Below, piece by piece: positions 62,983-64,000 of a stretch of DNA of 64,000 bases; position 1 is the first letter of the stretch; every line of letters starts with the position of its first letter. The position numbers and the translations under genes are program-made. The DNA is from Nocardia sp. NBC_00508 (GTDB lineage: Bacteria; Actinomycetota; Actinomycetes; Mycobacteriales; Mycobacteriaceae), in assembly GCF_036346875.1 (NCBI RefSeq), contig NZ_CP107852.1, positions 7,254,001-7,318,000 of the forward strand. The letters are read 5' to 3'. The notes beneath the pieces are model-generated. The model was not told the DNA's origin and made no database searches. It saw only the letters and a program-made list of their open reading frames with translations.

Positions 62983-64000
62983 TCAGGCGATCCCTTCTTG
63001 TTCGGGATGGAAGCCGAAACGGCGGGCGACGGCGTCGATCCGGTTCAGCGCGCGGTCGAGGTGGTCCCTGCTGAGGGTGGCCATCATGCTGATTCGCAGG
63101 CGCTGCTGGTCGCGGGGCACCGCCGGGAATTCGACGCCATTGACGAACACCCCCTCCCGGTGCAGTGCGGTGACCACGTCCGCGACGGCGCTGCGATGCG
63201 GCACGAGGATCGGGATGATCGCGGTCTGCGGATCCACTACGAAACCCATGGAGCGCAACCCGCGCACGAAGTACGCCACGTTGTCGTGCAGTTGCCGCAC
63301 CCGTTCCGGATGCTCGGCCAGGAAGTCGATCCCGGCGAGCACCGCCGCGACGACCGGCGGCGCCAGCGCGGCGGAGAACATGTAGGAGCGGGCGAAGAAG
63401 CGCAGCGTGTCCACCAGGTCCCGGGAGCCGGTCACGAAACCGCCGGTGCCGGCGAAGACCTTCGAGAAGGTGCCCATGGACAGGTCCACAGCGCCCGGTC
63501 CGAGCCCGAAGTGCTCGGCGGTGCCGTGCCCGCGGGCGCCGAGTACTCCGGTGCCATGGGCGTCGTCCACCGCCAGCCATGCGCCGAACGCGTCGCACAA
63601 CGCGCGGATCTCCGGCAGCGGGGCGATATCGCCGTCCATCGAATACACGCCTTCGACGGCCACCACGATGTTCGCACCCGGGTTGCGCCACCGGATCTGC
63701 ATCAGCCGGTGGCGCAGGTGACGCAGGTCGTTGTGCGCGAAGGCCATCGAGCGCACCCGGCCGAGCTGGATGCCGTCGTAGAGGCTCGCGTGGTTCTGCT
63801 CGTCGTAGAGCAGCACGTCGCCCTTGCGCAGCAGACCGGTCACCCAGCCGACGTTGGCGGCGTAGCCGGAGGAGAAGATCATGGCCGCCTCGGAGCCCTT
63901 CAGCTCGGCCAGCCGTTCCTCGAGCTGCCGGTGCAGGGTGGTGGTGCCGTTGAGCAGCGGCGGGCCGCCATGCCCGACACCGTATTCCCGGATCGCCGCG
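62983..64000 (-). CDS. Alpha-oxoamine synthase (KBL/AONS/SPT family), partial at right edge
   Basis: PLP enzyme condensing an amino acid with an acyl-CoA to an aminoketone. 338 codons are present before the edge; the N-terminus is outside the window. Visible: GHGGPPLLNGTTTLHRQLE, FSSGYAANVG, DEQNHASLYDG (PLP-ring His), VDDAHGTGVLG, and the PLP lysine in MGTFSKVFAGTGG. It is at the head of an operon with a nucleotidyltransferase, HAD, lipid kinase and SDR, and no biotin genes, so a serine-palmitoyltransferase-like role is favoured over biotin synthesis. Confidence 0.85.
   Translation of the reverse strand, partial: AAIREYGVGHGGPPLLNGTTTLHRQLEERLAELKGSEAAMIFSSGYAANVGWVTGLLRKGDVLLYDEQNHASLYDGIQLGRVRSMAFAHNDLRHLRHRLMQIRWRNPGANIVVAVEGVYSMDGDIAPLPEIRALCDAFGAWLAVDDAHGTGVLGARGHGTAEHFGLGPGAVDLSMGTFSKVFAGTGGFVTGSRDLVDTLRFFARSYMFSAALAPPVVAAVLAGIDFLAEHPERVRQLHDNVAYFVRGLRSMGFVVDPQTAIIPILVPHRSAVADVVTALHREGVFVNGVEFPAVPRDQQRLRISMMATLSRDHLDRALNRIDAVARRFGFHPEQEGIA

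Noticed and set aside
62983..64000. Biotin synthesis (8-amino-7-oxononanoate synthase)
   Set aside because: No bio genes adjoin it, and the operon has a lipid kinase; kept open because the locus runs off the edge.

Overview
The window is about 68-70 % GC by eye, with compact genes, many GTG starts and four-base ATGA/GTGA gene overlaps. Gene content points to a mycolic-acid-type actinomycete, most likely Nocardia: a furA-katG pair, mycobacterial-type cutinase, a PknH/EmbR-like pair, GH15 trehalase, secreted glycine-zipper protein and DUF3089 lipase. The organism call is an inference from gene content and style, not from a marker gene.

Region 1 (1-18.6 kb): the start of a large biotin-dependent acyl-CoA carboxylase (partial), GH15 trehalase/glucoamylase, a DUF2165 membrane protein, a three-gene operon of an SDR and two overlapping KAS III-like proteins (one active, one lacking the triad), an aldo/keto reductase, a Coq4-like protein, a secreted GH1 glycosidase, a two-domain ABM protein, a nitrilase-family amidohydrolase, a lipoprotein lipase and a cutinase. 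Several degraded genes lie between them (MFS, AraC, D-threonine-aldolase-like, LysR).

Region 2 (18.9-30.4 kb): a lipid or organic-acid catabolic region with an MHS-type transporter, two TetR regulators, acyl-CoA dehydrogenase, MaoC hydratase, two SDRs, two MDR reductases, a MarR/cupin divergent pair with a perfect 38-bp palindrome, and a broken epoxide hydrolase. Four copies of a 22-bp palindromic element mark its control regions and suggest one regulon.

Region 3 (30.6-36.5 kb): a truncated Ser/Thr kinase divergent from a frameshifted EmbR-like regulator, a small secreted peptidoglycan-binding protein, a DUF3089 lipase, and a cysteine dioxygenase-rhodanese pair separated by four identical 80-bp tandem repeats in which every unit is a mini-ORF chained to the next by ATGA.

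Region 4 (37.1-52.3 kb) is the most striking part: a probable natural-product cluster. An NB-ARC regulator, a PEP-mutase/isocitrate-lyase family enzyme, an MFS exporter and an orphan peptide-binding lipoprotein end at a strong terminator. Then follows a tightly coupled operon: lysine/ornithine N-hydroxylase, cupin, methionyl-tRNA-synthetase-like protein, DAO-type flavin oxidase, ATP-grasp ligase, small beta protein, BBE-type flavin oxidase, acyl-CoA-dehydrogenase-like flavoenzyme and saccharopine-dehydrogenase-like reductase. N-hydroxylase + cupin + MetRS-like is the signature of hydrazine (N-N bond) synthesis, here with cupin and MetRS as separate genes.

Region 5 (52.3-64 kb): a GHKL ATPase-PD-(D/E)XK nuclease fusion (candidate defence gene), a small serine-recombinase-like protein, furA-katG with a terminator, and an overlapping operon of alpha-oxoamine synthase, nucleotidyltransferase, HAD phosphatase, lipid kinase and SDR that runs off the right edge and looks like an aminolipid pathway.
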